Source: Symbiodinium natans (lineage: Eukaryota; Sar; Dinophyceae; Suessiales; Symbiodiniaceae). Taken from it: a stretch of 64,000 nucleotides of DNA. This document shows positions 1 through 12,129 of this stretch, in pieces (position 1 is the first letter of the stretch; the number at the start of each line of letters is the position of its first letter). The translations under genes and the position numbers were made by a program. The notes below the pieces were generated by a model that was not told the origin of the DNA, did not search any database, and saw only the letters and a program-made list of their open reading frames with translations. The stretch spans positions 62,001 to 126,000 of the forward strand of contig CAJNDS010000205.1 of assembly GCA_905221605.1 (NCBI GenBank), in the 5' to 3' direction.

Positions 1-170
1 CTTCAGGGTTTCAAAGTTCGGCGCTTGGGTGCCCGCCCCAGTCCTTGCAAAGCCTAAACTTGCCGAAGCTTCTGTCACATCCCCGAGGACCTGCCGCTTT
101 GAAGCCGGACAAGAGGCAAACGGGCTTCAGGGCTAAGCCCGAAATTTTAGAGGGGTGGGGTGTTTGGGCT

Positions 171-288
171 TGAGGGTTTGAGGGTTTGAGGGTTTGAGGG
201 TTCGAGGGTTCGAGGGTTCGAGGGTTCGAGGGTTCGAGGGTTCGAGGGTTCGGGGGTTCCAGGGTTTGAGGGTTTGAGGGTTTGAGGG
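171..288. repeat. Telomere-like 8-mer array (GGGTTTGA / GGGTTCGA)
   Basis: About fourteen tandem 8-mers. They begin as GGGTTTGA, change to GGGTTCGA for most of the array and return to GGGTTTGA. The unit is one base longer than the TTTAGGG heptamer found elsewhere in the window. Confidence 0.85.
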
Positions 289-2150
289 CTTCGGTTTAAG
301 GGGTTCACGGTTTACGGTAAAGGGTCTGGAGTCTAGGGTTTGAAGTCTGGAGGTTCAGTAGGGTTTCAGGGATACGTCACATGTTCGACGCACACCACCA
401 CACGGGACAAACAAGTGTGGTGATGTGTGTGCCAAGACTCGCGTGCCCCGCCTAACCCGAACACCCAATGTATGCTTGGGTTTTGGGTTTTCATTCGGAG
501 GAGAAACCCCTCTCCTCTTGGAGCATCTGGGGCCAAAGACCTTTACAGAACGGGGTCCTGGAAGCTGCAAATCCTAAAGAAGCCACGGTGCCGCATCGGA
601 CCCGAGCGGTCGAAGAGGCCCAGGCTCCGAAGCACCGAGGGGCCACCGTAGCACCATGTAGGATTGACCGCAAAGTATCGATTCCAGACGCCGCTGCATG
701 TTTCTAGAGGGCAAGGTCGAAACCTATTGGGCTTCGGAGCAAAATATTTGTACTCTTGGGAGGGCCGAACAGAAAAAGTAACAACTCTAACAAAGCTGGA
801 AAAAGCCAACTCCCAAAAAGCCAAATTCAAAGTACGACAACAAAAACAAGCATTATCCGAATCTCTGCGAAAGTTTTGCGAAAGCTTTGGGTCTACAACC
901 CAAGGCTCCCGGAAAGTTGCGCTTTTGGGGAGAATGTGTACGGTTTTGCTGGAATTGTTATAATTACCTTGTTTTTTTGTGTTGTTTTCTGGCTTTGGTA
1001 TCCCAGGTCCCCATTCTCCCACGAGTATTCTTGGGTATCGTTTTGGTATTGGCTTTTTTGGTGAAATCTTCCGCGCACCATCATCGGTGTGGCTTTCGTA
1101 TCATGGGAATGGAAGAGATATCCGCTCCCCGCAACCTTCATTTAATGGGTTATTTCCAGAAGAAAGATTCAAAATAATTCCCCTCAAAGTCCAAATTCAC
1201 CCGTCTTCCCCCAAATCCTATCGAGTTATGTGATTCAGAGCATGAACAATCACAAGATATCTGCGCGTGGATAGTCTCGTTTGCTCACGGGCTTCGTCTA
1301 ATGGATACTATTGAAGAAGAACACTAAAATTCATCGTTTGAGAGGTTTCCTGTCTTTGTTGCTTGGCAGCTTTATATTGTATCAAAAGTATTAGGCGTCT
1401 TTATATTGTATTAAAAGTATTATTTATATACATACGTGTATGATGTGGGTAGTTATTCCGTCTCTTTTCTTGTATTTCTGTAGGCTTGTTGGGTTGGCTT
1501 TCGCCGGGACGCTGCCTTTTGTTTGGTCTAACTTGGGGGTATCACCTGACGAGTGCTTTGTTGGATTCAGAAAAAGGGCTTGTGAAACGACAGGAAGGGT
1601 ACTGGTTCAAACAACCCTCGCTTGGTTGTGTTGGCCATGGTTGGCCCGATACAAACGTTCTAGCAAAGGTTCCGGGCTTTGAAAAGATGATTGGCTTTTG
1701 CTTGGTTTCAGCGCGGCCCTCCTGTAATCTCGGTTTTGGGGGGAGAAGCCAGAAAACGCGACGCGCAAATTTCGGGAGCCGCGCGGTTTCCGGACTCCAG
1801 TCTCCCGACTCCAGACTCCGGACCGATTCCGAATCCGGGAAATCCCGGGCCTCCCCCTAATGCGAACGGAGTGAGTGGGGTGGGCCCAAAAGCAACAACC
1901 ACCGCAATCCAGACCCCAAAAAGCCCCAAAAGTCTCCCAAACCAGTCAATCCTTGCAGCTAGATACGTGGCGGTCAACTAGGGGGTTTGATGGCATTGGG
2001 CTCGGACTCCGTATTTTCCGCCCAGCTTTACTGACCTCGCGTGCATCGGAGTGTCTGGGTGCGGCTCCCTGGCTTTTGCTGACCGTCCTAAAGCGTAAAC
2101 CCGGCAGCCCTAAATCCTAAATCTTAATCCCTGCGCCCACCCCAAACCAC
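289..2150. other. Unassigned stretch
   Basis: No exon or repeat family that I can support. Short open frames occur on both strands but none has a recognisable motif. If the monooxygenase gene downstream has its N-terminal GxGxxG dinucleotide-binding exon in this window it should be here, but I did not find it. Confidence 0.4.
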
Positions 2151-2152
2151 AG

Positions 2153-2260
2153 GATTTCGACCTCGTCGTCGCTGCCGATGGTATCGGCAGCAGTGCGCGA
2201 CGCTTTGTACTTGACGAGGGCGACCAGGAGGAGGCGCCTCGGTACACAGGCCTGGCTCGA
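2153..2260 (+). CDS. FAD monooxygenase exon, DG motif
   Basis: Thirty-six in-phase codons between an AG acceptor at 2151-2152 and a GT donor at 2261. The peptide carries DLVVAADGIGSSARRF, the conserved Asp-Gly motif that contacts both FAD and NAD(P)H in this family, followed by PRYTGLAR, matching the usual P-x-Y-T/S-G step after it. Confidence 0.75.
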
Positions 2261-5200
2261 GTGGGGGCAAGCAGCTCGGGCTTAGGCCCCTAGGCCGTAA
2301 GCCTGCCTCAAACGAGCCGTATGCCGCTTCGTCCCGGGCCCTGGGGCCAAAAGGCCCGAAGTCTCAACCCAAAAGAACCCAACGACCGAGAGCGTAAACC
2401 CTAAACTCGAACTTTGTTCCATCAGTGGAAGTCCTCCCCTGGGCATTTCGTCAGGGAGAGGGCTCAGAAGGTTTGGGGGGCTTTAGGTTGTTTGTTGCCA
2501 TGCTTTAGGTTTCAGGCGTTGTTTGGAGGACCTGGGCTGTACGTACCTAAGCTGCCCCTGAGGTCTTCGCATCCAGTACGGCGTCAGGGAGGCCGGTGGA
2601 CGGCCTGCCGGGTGTGAGGAGGAAGCACACCAATGGTTCGGCCAAGGCTGCCCGTTACCCCAAACCCGAAGCTCTGCACCTCGCTCTTGTGGTAAAACCC
2701 ATGGGACTTGCAGAGCACCTTCAGCTTTCAAGGGGATACTTGCGTTTTAGGGCGTTTCCAGCCTCGACCTAGAGGGTTGCCAGGCAGCATGGTGCCACCA
2801 CCCTGACCACCCAAGTCTTGAATGTTGTTGGTGTTCTCCGGTGTTATTCTTGGGCCCCAAACAACTCTCTCAGAAAGCCCAAATGTCGGCCTCAGCCACG
2901 AAAGTGGCTCGGCGTTGTTCTTATCCACCACTCGATGAGGGGTGTTCCTCAGGGTTTGGGGCCCATTTGAGTTCCGACTTCGGCACTGCAGCAGAGCTAT
3001 TCCCAGGTTATCCCCACATTCATTCCCCATTTTGGCCATCTTAAACCGTAAAGCTTGAACAGTTACCACAAAAGGACAGAGACCGAATCTGTCTGTAACA
3101 AATGCAGAAGACAGAGCTTCAGGCTGAGTTCACTTGCTTTCAAGGCAGTGGATCCCGTTGCACGGACCCACTGGAAGAACCCTAGAAGGGGGCCCAATCA
3201 CAGCTCGTTCTGAGTTTCGGATCGGGTCCCCTCCCCCCCCCCCGAAGCTCGGTCGATTTTGACATTCTGAGCCCTAAGCTGCCGAGAGCCCACCGAGCTT
3301 GGGCGGTTTGGGCGGGCAGGCGTGTATGCACTCACCGCCACCTACGGTGGCCTCGGCGGCAAGCGCTTTGAGATGATGGCGGTGGTCTTCAGGCCCTTCG
3401 AGTCGGAAATCCCTCACACTCCTAAGCCCTCTGTAATTCAAGTTCAGGGCTTAGCATCGTAGCTCTTGCTGCAGAAGCCCCAACCCCGAGACCCCCTGAA
3501 CTTGAGTCTCAGGGAAGATGCCCCGGCGGCAGAGAATGCTGACTGGGATCCCGTGGAGATCAAGGAGAAGAAAAGAAGCCTTCGGGCGATGTTGTTAACC
3601 TTAATCAAGCCCCGCAACCTGGACCCGGAGCATCCCCAAGCCCGAAGCCCTACTAAACCCTTCCTTTTCCCAAGTTTCAGGCCAAGCCCCCCCGCTGTTG
3701 GACCCAATTGCAAAAGCTTCGTTCCACAGCACGAAATCGTCCCACGCCTTGCAAGCTAAGCTCCAAAAGCCTTCTGGGTCACGGCGTAAGAACTTGGGTT
3801 CTTAAGCCCTGGTTTCGCAGTCCGAGAAGTTGGAATTCTAGCGACTACAGGGAAGTTCCGTTCGCCCCCTTCCAGAAACATCACCCTGAGCTCAACACGC
3901 CAACATGAGAAGACATTAAAGTACCCATCGTAAGAATGAGAGGAATCACTATCCTAGTAGCTACAGCCCTAAACCCTAAACCCTAACCCCTAAGCCCGAA
4001 ACCCTAAACCCTAAGCCCGAAACCCTAAACCCTAAACCCTAAACCCTAAACCCTAAGCCCTAAGCCCTATAAACCCTAAACCCTACGTAAATGCCAGGAC
4101 AGCTGTTTGCAGAGACTGCGCGAAGCTGGGCATCCCGCGGAAGTGATGGAGGAGACCCAAGGGGGGGGACAGGAATGAAGCCTTAAGAAGCCGGAGTCCT
4201 TGAACTCCCCATAGGCCCAGACCTTGAAAAAGAAGCATAAACCCTAAACCCTGAACCCTGAACCCTGAACCCTAAACCCTAAACCCTAAACCCTAAACCC
4301 TAAACCTTCAACAAACCGAGCCCCACAGCTTCAGTAAGCCAAAGTCAGCCATAATCAGCTACCCTGAAACGGACCATTACGGAACGCCACCCCCAGCACC
4401 AAAGCTCCCAACCTCACTGGGCCGGGGCAAGGTCGCTGAGGGCTGCTCGCGTTTCTTCGAGCTGGGCGTGTTCGAGAGGCCTTTCAAGGTTCCAGAACCC
4501 TAAACCCTAACCCTAAACCCTAAACCCTAAACCCTAAACCCTAAACCCTAAACCCTAAACCCTAAACCCTAAACCCTAAACCCTAAACCCTAAATCAGAG
4601 TTGGGTTCAGTGGGTACGCGGCTGAAGGGAGGGAGTTGATTTGGACATCCTGCCCTTTTTGGAGATTGGGTTTGGGGCCTCGGGGTTCAAGTTGGGATTT
4701 CTGTTGGGATTTTGCGTTTAGGGTTGAGGCTTCCCAGCCCCAGTCCTATAAACAAAAAAGCACCCCCTGTCACCTTGGGCTGTTTGGCACGGAGGCCGGT
4801 GGGACTGAGCAACTGGCACCGCGATCGGGTGGTTCTGCTGGGCGACTCCGCACATGCGATGCCGCCGTTCCTGGGGCAGGGCGCGAACCAGGTGCCCCGA
4901 AGTCCTGAAGTCCATGGTTTAGGGCCTTGAGGGCTTAGGGTTTAGGGCTTAGGGTTTAGGGTTTAGGGACCGGCAATGGGCATTGGGCCCAGGAATTGGC
5001 CACGCGGGTTTTGGCCTGAGCGGAATTAGTGCAAGAAGGGGCTTGGGTGTTGGGCGCAGGCATTGCAGGCCCCATTGCTCCATGACTGGTCGACCCTGCC
5101 CAGGATTGTGTTGCTAATTATTGCAATTTCTAGCTATTTTCATTTTTTGGCGGGGGCGGGGGCGGATCACCACGGAACGGTTCACGGCAAGTTGATGGGG

Positions 5201-7915
5201 TCAGCATTGGATCTTCCACTTATATGGGGTTCTATCTACAGTTATATAGGGTGTACAAGGGGGGTGGGGCGGTGTGTGTTGGCTCAGCGCCGAAACGATC
5301 GGACATTAACGTGGGTAGACTGCCCATTCAGGAGAACCGCCGCGCCCGGAGCTTTCCTGCCCCGAAGCCCCCCCACCTCCGAACCCCGCCATCTGCGCAA
5401 CAGGCCATCCAGGATGCTGTCTGCTTGGCACGCAGCTGCGATGCAACAGAGGGATATTGAAGAGGCACTGGGAGAGAGTAGAAATCCTCAAGCCCGAGGC
5501 CCGTACTCTCAACCCCGCTCAATCCAAGAAGCCGTATCCCCAAAACCCTCAGCCCTACACCCTAAGCCCTATAAGCCCTAAGCCCCAAGCCCCAAGCTCC
5601 AAGCCCTACAGTCAGCCCTAAACCCTAAACCCTACCTTCTAAACCCCCCCTTCACATCCAGGGTTTCTAAAGAGAAGGCTGGCTGCGCCGCGTCAACTTC
5701 GCCGACGCGGCCTCGGAAGGTGCCCTGCAGGCTGCCCTGCCGCTCGGCCCATGATTGGGGTTTAGGGTCTAGGGTTTAGGGTTTAGGGTGTAGGGTGTAG
5801 GGTTTAGGGTTTAGGGACACGAGCAGCGCCTGCTGAGTCTCCGCGCAGGACAATTCCGTATCCTCTCAAGAGAGCCAAGCCCGAACTCGCCTTTTGTTCA
5901 CATCCCCGTGCCGCCTCAAGAAACCCGGTCCGAGGTTGCGGCGTCTTTCCCGAACGTAATCGCGGCACGGCCCTGACCCAAAAATGTGCTCCCGAGTTCT
6001 CTCGTCGCAAGGGCTCACTTCCGAAGCCCTGAGACTTCCTTAAATCGTGAGCCAGGGGCCTCGAGACCTGGAACCCTAAACCCTAAACCCTAAACCTAAA
6101 CCCTAAACCCTAAACCCTAAACCCGAAACCCCAAACCTGAGTCCTCGAATGCCAAAGCCCCTGCAGTCAAAGCCCTTTCAAGGCTTACGCCATCTTGGTC
6201 TTACGCCCTAAGTCCTAAACCTTAAGGTTAAGGCATGCTGAAGTAGATAGCATATTTGAAACCCCCCCAAAAAAAACAAACCCCCTTTGCCGAAACGAAC
6301 ATTTCCAATTTCCAAAACGATAGATAGAATTGTTTCCCATGGGCCAAGACAAGCACCCAGACGTGGCTGCTGAGAGCAGTGGGTTGGCAGGAACTGACTG
6401 CTGAGAGAAATGGGCTGGCAGGAGGGGCGTGGGGTTCCGGAAACAGCCCTACACGCAGTTACAATTTTTCTATGGATGCCTGAACAGAGGCTCTTGAAGA
6501 ATCTTTACGACCCAGGGCCCAGGGCTAGAAGAGTGGAGGTTTTACCGGTGAAGCGCCCCTGTCGTTGCATTCTATTTCACCTGCCGAGCCTTCTAAAGGA
6601 CTGTGGAAGGCTCTGGAGGCTGCTACTTAAGAGGACAAAGGCACGCCCAGGACGAGAGTCCCCAAATTCGCCAAGAGGCCAGCAGGAGGCCCTCTTACCC
6701 GCTGCCAAAAGCTGTCTTAAACATGATCCCGCAAAGATTCTATGTATGGGTTCCTCAAATATTCTATGTATGGGTTCGAAGATTCTACGTATGGTTTCCC
6801 CGAAAAAACCCCGCAAAAACAGAAATCTAATTTTTTTGTATTCAAGGATGACATTAAAATCAACACCTTAAAGCCTGAACCCGAAATCCCAAAGCGAAAG
6901 CCTTTAGTTTGAGTTTAGGGTTAGGGTTCCCTAAGCCTTAGACTCGAAACCTGAGACTCCTAGACCCAGACAAGCATCCACAGGCTGGGCTACACGGCGC
7001 AGCGCTTGCCTCCAGTGGTCCCCTTGATGGCATTGCGAGCAGGATCAGATTTCAGGGGTTAGGGGTTCGGGTTTCAGGTTTAGGTGTGTGGCCACGGTTT
7101 TTGGAGCCAAAGAACACCCTGCCTCTCACAACCCGAATTCCGAAACCATAAATGGCATGCCATGTTTCAATCCAGGCTTCAACCTGAAGCCCAAAACCCC
7201 AAATCGCCACACAAGTTCGGTTCAGGGCGTCCTTTGGTTTAACGTCTTGGGGCCTCCAGGACGCAGAAACCTGCCCAGTAGCGCAACCCACGCTTCTTTC
7301 TCGAGCTGCTCGCAAAAGAAGCCGGACATGCAGGCACCCAGGAATGTGTTTGAACTCTGAGGTCTGGATTAAGGCTGCTGCTTCTACCGTTTACGTTCAC
7401 TGTGGACTCACTGTACCCTGCCCTTTACACCGGAGGAGCTCATGAGAGCTTAAGGCAAGTTGAGGGTAGACCCTTGCGCCTGAAGCCGAAACCCGAAACC
7501 TCGAAGAACACCTGGCCCAACTGCATCGGTACGTGGGACGCTCGAACTGAGGCCGTGCTGGGCATCGAAAGCAGCTTCCTTGGTCAAGTGGAGATGCTTG
7601 ACAACCTTGGACAGCTCCCCAAAGCCCTGAAACCCAGACCTCTCCGCGAAACCCTCCCTGACACCGCAGAGCCTCTGAATCCCAAAAACAGTGCGGCCTG
7701 AGAGGTTTTGTCGTCGTCCAGAAGCGGCCTTAGGGGCAACAAGCACCCCTAAACACTAAACAGCAAGTTCCGACAAGCCGAAGCTCTGAACCCTCAACCC
7801 TGAAACTCCACAGCCCAAACCGAGGACTCTGCCCGGTGATCTGGGCGGGCTGGTGAGGGAGAATTTCTTCCGGCTCACGGCCGGGACCGGCGTTGCAGGC
7901 AGAACCTCTAGAGTG
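2153..7915 (+). CDS. FAD-dependent monooxygenase (split gene, N-terminus not seen)
   Basis: Probable flavoprotein monooxygenase of the FAD_binding_3 (aromatic hydroxylase-like) family, which uses NAD(P)H and O2 to oxygenate a small substrate; the substrate cannot be told. Well-supported exons are 2153-2260 (DG motif, DLVVAADGIGSSARRF), 3320-3399, 3513-3590, 4113-4151, 4441-4488, about 4793-4891 (GD motif, VVLLGDSAHAMPPFLGQG) and 5404-5439 (AIQDAVCLAR). The motif order matches the family: DG motif, substrate-domain strands, then the GD/GQG motif and an (E/Q)DA helix. Weaker downstream exons are 6985-7045, 7551-7620 and 7836-7900 (LGGLVRENFFRLTAGTGVAG, like the family's C-terminal end). Exon joins are only partly in phase, so some exons are missing or shifted. 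The N-terminal GxGxxG exon is not visible. Introns contain CCCTAAA arrays. Confidence 0.72.
3965..4085. repeat. Interstitial telomere repeat (CCCTAAA, with CCCGAAA variants)
   Basis: About 120 bp of CCCTAAA heptamers mixed with CCCGAAA and CCCTAAG variants. It lies in an intron of the FAD monooxygenase gene. Confidence 0.9.
4238..4308. repeat. Interstitial telomere repeat (CCCTAAA/CCCTGAA)
   Basis: About ten heptamers in the next intron of the monooxygenase gene, three of them CCCTGAA variants. Confidence 0.9.
4496..4594. repeat. Interstitial telomere repeat (CCCTAAA)
   Basis: About fourteen almost perfect heptamers, starting eight bases after the exon that ends at 4488. They are therefore near the 5' end of an intron. 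Confidence 0.92.
4793..4891 (+). CDS. FAD monooxygenase exon, GD/GQG motif
   Basis: Encodes WHRDRVVLLGDSAHAMPP followed by FLGQGANQ, the diagnostic motif that holds the FAD ribityl chain. It ends at a GT donor at 4892, and the next exon (5404, AIQDAVCLAR) continues the family consensus in phase. The 5' edge is uncertain by a few codons. Confidence 0.82.
4929..4970. repeat. Interstitial telomere repeat (TTTAGGG)
   Basis: Short tract in the opposite orientation to the three upstream arrays, in the intron after the GD-motif exon. Confidence 0.85.
5557..5637. repeat. Decayed telomere-type repeat (CCCTAAG/CCCAAGC variants)
   Basis: Degenerate heptamers that end in clean CCCTAAA units. Confidence 0.75.
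5667..5753 (+). CDS. Possible C-terminal exon inside the monooxygenase region
   Basis: An open stretch reading GWLRRVNFADAASEGALQAA and ending LPLGP at a TGA at 5751-5753. The composition looks coding. I cannot align it to the monooxygenase family, and its stop conflicts with the later C-terminal-like exons. It may be an alternative end, an exon of another transcript or a decayed duplicate. Confidence 0.35.
5758..5817. repeat. Interstitial telomere repeat (TTTAGGG)
   Basis: About eight heptamers with TGTAGGG and TCTAGGG variants, immediately after the TGA-ending exon. Confidence 0.88.
6069..6130. repeat. Interstitial telomere repeat (CCCTAAA)
   Basis: About eight heptamers, one shortened to six bases. 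Confidence 0.9.
7551..7620 (+). CDS. Candidate monooxygenase exon
   Basis: After an AG acceptor the frame reads AVLGIESSFLGQVEMLDNLG. This resembles the segment of the family where a conserved serine and aromatic residue (S-R-F-x-G) precede the last helix. Moderate support only. Confidence 0.4.
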
Positions 7916-8526
7916 TCAGAAGTTGAGCCGGGCTTCAGAAGATGGGTCTCGCAAGTCCTGGAGGGCGAAGTTCGGAGTCCATCGCTGAACTGTCAGGTCT
8001 GGTGTTTCTCAACGGCGCGATTGCGAGAGTCTGATGCTGCTCGGGGAACCTAGCCTTGGCTCTCCGTATCCGCAGCCGTGCCCCCTGAGAAGGCTACTCG
8101 TTTGTTGCATAGCTTCTTTTTGTCCTTAAAGACTTTTGGGGCTCCCTTTCCCCCTAAGCCTTCCTTATCCGAAGATTTCGCAGCCCTAGGCTCGACGGAA
8201 CACGCACAACTCATAGGAGAATCATCGGAGGTTTATATATTGTCTTCGAACAGTTTTCCGGCAGATCCCACGGAGACAGCCGACTATGTCTTCGGGCCTC
8301 AGTGAACCCTTGCCTAGCTCTGCTCTCCCGTTTCGATCTGTAAGAACAAGCCCGTAAACCCTAAGCCACACTGACGGCAAGAGGGAGGGTATTTCTTCTG
8401 CTGGGTTCCAAGGGAAATAAGGGAATCCAAAAGGAACTGCTCGTGTGGCCAGGCCAAAGGACGCAGCCCCGGTCTCCAGGAGCAAGGGGTGCTGCGAGCA
8501 CGCCCCACGCCTTGACTGTGAAAATG

Positions 8527-8572
8527 GGTTTAGCGCTTAGGGTGTAGGGGTTTAGGGTTCAGGGTTTAGGGT
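8527..8572. repeat. Interstitial telomere repeat (TTTAGGG)
   Basis: Five or six imperfect heptamers. Confidence 0.8.
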
Positions 8573-9633
8573 GCACCGCTCTGAAACGTGTGCTATGACT
8601 GCTGTGGTGGGTTGGGGCATGGGGCTGCAAGCAAACAGAGGGGATATGCTTGGATCAAGGCTGGAAGTTTCAGTTGCGATTTAGGTCCCTTGTCACGTGT
8701 TTCCGTGTAATGTGCATGACTGACAAGGGTAGCAAGAAAGGGCCCTCGAGATGGAAGCTGTACGAAGGGTGCAGCATGCCCGAACTTACATCCTGAAACT
8801 TTGAGGCTTCAGCAAGAAGGCTTGCTTCTTGTGGCCTGTCGGGTTAAACGGTGAAGGTTTCAAGTATCAATGCTAGTGCGCAGGGCAGGTGGACTTGGGG
8901 GTGGCACTTTGAAGCCGCATTAGAAGCCTAAAGCCTTGGAGTTCGTGAGTGTGTGCGTGGACAGAAATTCTTGTATTCTTGTGACATTAAAACTCAGTGC
9001 TTCTTTTAGCTTCTGCTCTGGCCACTAAGGTGAGGGAAAGACGCCGACCTTTTCCTATGACTGTGAGCACCCGTTCTTAAAAAAGTCAACGCTCTGCCAG
9101 TGTGGTTTGAAGCGTTGAAGCACAGGGATGTCGCGTAAAGTCGCTTCTCAGGAGCGCATGTGCAGCAGAGTCCGCACGGGCCACGGTGAACCGATGTTCC
9201 GATTTCCCCGATCCCCCATAGCTTGCATGCAGTAGCATGACGTAGCCACTGCGCTAGAATTTCGAAATCCTCTTGGCACAGCCGGCACTCGACGACGGGA
9301 AGCGTGGAGAGAATGCACGTCACGGCGGTTGCAACGATCAATTGCGTATGTTTCTGCGCATCTTCATCAGTTGCTTGAGGAAGGCGTGCAGCTTGCAAAG
9401 TCGCAGGGTGCCGATTGTACACTTTGCATGTCACAGCGGGTTGGCGGATGCTTCGCCGCGCGCTGGAGGCTTCCCACCAGTAGTAGGCGGACTCCTGCGG
9501 TACCACAAGCGGACCGTGTTTCGTCAGTAGTGAAAAGTATTTGGGATAGTGCTGCTTTTTGTGGGCACTTCAGTGCGCAGATAGCAATCAGCCTTCAGAG
9601 TTTCAGCCTTGATCAAGGCACTTTCAGTGCAGC
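8573..9633. other. Unassigned stretch
   Basis: I see no recognisable gene. Open frames on both strands are short or opposite each other and lack motifs. Confidence 0.4.
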
Positions 9634-10590
9634 CTACACAGGCAGAGCTTGAGGCCTGGATGCAGTCCAAAAGATCGTCGCCATCTTTGCAGCTTTTGTA
9701 GCTGCTGTAGGCATAGGTGGGAAGTCTGGTGTGGCTTCCAGAGCTGTGGTTTCAAGCACCCTCGTCGCCATCTCTGCTAGCCATTTTGCAGGGAGCTCTA
9801 GTCCTATTCCGCCACAGCTGGGGTAAGTGCGGAAGCGCCGGATGTAAGTGCGGTCGTGGTAGCGCCTGCAAACTCCGATACGCACTTCGTTCCCCACCAA
9901 CTCCCGCACATGGAGCCGGGCGCACTCCAACTTGTGCGCGACCTGGTGAGGATCCGGGCACATCGCACCACTCGCGTTGCGACAAGCCCGCTTCTGCGTG
10001 GGTGGCTGTGGCAAGCCTGTCCGGGTCAGCAGGGAGACCAGCGTGGCGCCCCAGCACAACACCCTGCCCAGCGGTGTCACGCCATAGATCACTGGGTCCA
10101 AGCGGCACCTGTCAGCGGGGGTGCGCGCGGAGGGCCAATCCAGGCCCGCGCAGCGAGCGAGGAGGCCGCCTCGCGGGCACGCCAGGGCGTGGTCCCCGTC
10201 CACCTGCGCCCCACCTGCATGGCTCGAGGAGCGGTGTTTGCGCTGCTGCTGTGAGGTACCCTCCTGCCCTTCGCACTCGCCGGCTGCATACGGGGACTGC
10301 CCGCCCACCTCGGACCCGAGAACCACCAGCTTCTGAGGCCCGCCCGCTCCCAGCTTCGGGTACGCATCATGCTTGCGTCGCTCCGCGGCCCACAGGACAA
10401 CGCCGTCAGTCACAGCTGGTGGGGCCAGCTCGCAGTCTCGGCCGGCATCCGCCCAAAGCCAGCCGCTGCACTGATGGCGCATTCTGCGCATTACAAGACG
10501 CCTTGGAGGATCGTGAGACAACAAATCAACCCGCCGCGCCAGCTCCTGCGGCGTGACGCGCGTCTGACCGTGCTCGCGGTATAACCACAT
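9634..10590 (-). pseudogene. Scrambled LINE (non-LTR retrotransposon) C-terminal remnant
   Basis: A 318-codon open frame whose pieces match the C-terminal part of a LINE protein family. It has WAAERRKHDAYPKLGAGG followed by PQKLVVLGSEVGG, and elsewhere RLDPVIYGVTPLGRVLCW with ATLVSLLTRTG. The same two blocks occur in the opposite order in the related copy at 19.8 kb (ANGLPLWHGAQLALDATIVS before RRKRRDTYPEL and VVVGVEVGG). Either two fragments are joined here or the copy has been rearranged. The GC content is higher than in the surrounding DNA. It is unlikely to make a working protein, since no catalytic RT motif is present. Confidence 0.6.
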
Positions 10591-10599
10591 ACGCGGCGC

Positions 10600-11700
10600 T
10601 AGGAGAAATCATTTCCATCCACTTTCTGATCTGGCGCCTCTTGTACGAGCTCCGTTTTAACGCCGCAGTGAGGTCCGACGAAAAAGACCCCCGTTTGCTG
10701 GGGCTCGGGACGGCGTGGTGACAACCGGTGCGCTGGTCCCCGCTTGGAACCCCCGCGTGAGCAGGGGCGTGCGAGCAGGGGCGTGCGCACGTCGGCACCC
10801 CTTCCTTTTCCTTTGCCGCGTGCCCTCCTGCCTCGGCCATTCGCGCGGCCTATGTCGGCCTCCGCCGGCAGCATCCAGGGCCTGCCCGAAACAGTCTGCA
10901 GCGCGCTTGGGGGGCTCGGGTGTGAATCGGTGCGCCGTTACGATGGGAAACCGCGAGTGCAGCGATTTTGCTGGTGAGAAGATTTGCAACAGGAACGTGT
11001 GTTTTTTGTTCGGCCGGCTCTTTTCCTTTTCCTGTTTTTTGCTTGGCCAGCCGCGTCCCGAACAAAAAAACGCCCAGAGTTTTTTTGCTCGGCCAGCCGC
11101 GTCCGGAACAAAAAAATGCTCCTGGACGAAGGCCGACACGACCCCCGGCCCGCAAGTGAGTGAGTGACGAGAGCCGATAAAATCAAAATTCATAGGAATC
11201 CTATGAACATGACTAGGAATCCTATTGAAAAAACTATCCGAATCCTGTGCAAAATTATTTGGGTAGCGTTCAAAATTCGCGTGTCTGCTCAGTTACTTTA
11301 ATTTACCTTAATGGGGTCGGTCTTTTTTCATGTCTTTGCCATGAGGCGTCACCGAGGGAGTTCTGCTAAAACCGCATTGTGGCGCTAGGAGAACGCTAGG
11401 TTCGCGGTAGGTAAAATCAACAAACGATATTTCGCATGTCACCACTAAGCGAACCCAACAGAGATTGATTGAGAAGGCCCAGGCGCACCACCCGAAATAT
11501 GCGTACAACTTCTGGGGTTGTGTAAAAACCCCGCGCCTCTTCGTTATGAATTGGCGGGGCCCCTGTTGCCAGGATAGAGGTTTTTCTAGGAAAAACGATG
11601 ACAAGAAAGAACTGATAATGTTGTTCCATTTGGTACATTTGCTGCTACTGGCTTGTTAAGGCTTGTTTGTCGTCCATCACGTAGTGTCAGAGATCTTGGA
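10600..11700. other. GC-rich stretch with a short duplication
   Basis: No gene assigned. An approximately 45-bp segment containing CGGCCAGCCGCGTCC followed by an A-run occurs twice near 11040-11120. The motif AGGAATCCTAT occurs twice near 11190-11225. Confidence 0.45.
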
Positions 11701-12129
11701 AAATCCGGCACAGTGTTTTGCGCTAGCGCCGCGCTAGCACGGCGCTAGCAAAGTGTCGGCGCAACCTCCCCCGGCAGACCATGGCGCCTTCCTCCTCGAG
11801 CAGACCGCACCGACTAACACCATGGGGCTCGAGCTCGAGCCCCACGCCAGCAGTAGCAGTAACGCTAGCAGTTCTTGTGACGACTCGTCCGACAGCAGCG
11901 CCTGAAAAATGGTCCGCGTTAGCACCCTTTCTAGGAAATCGTGCTTGGATCCTTCAATGGTCGCGTTTGCTACTCCATCCCAATCAGCTTCTTTTTTTTC
12001 GGGACGTCGCCGAGGGAGTTCCGCATTGAGGTCAATTTCGGGAACAAGCATTTTGACAACAACCCATTTGGAATCCTAATAAGACTAAGAATTCTTTCAA
12101 AATTAATAGAAACCCTATTCATTTTAGTA

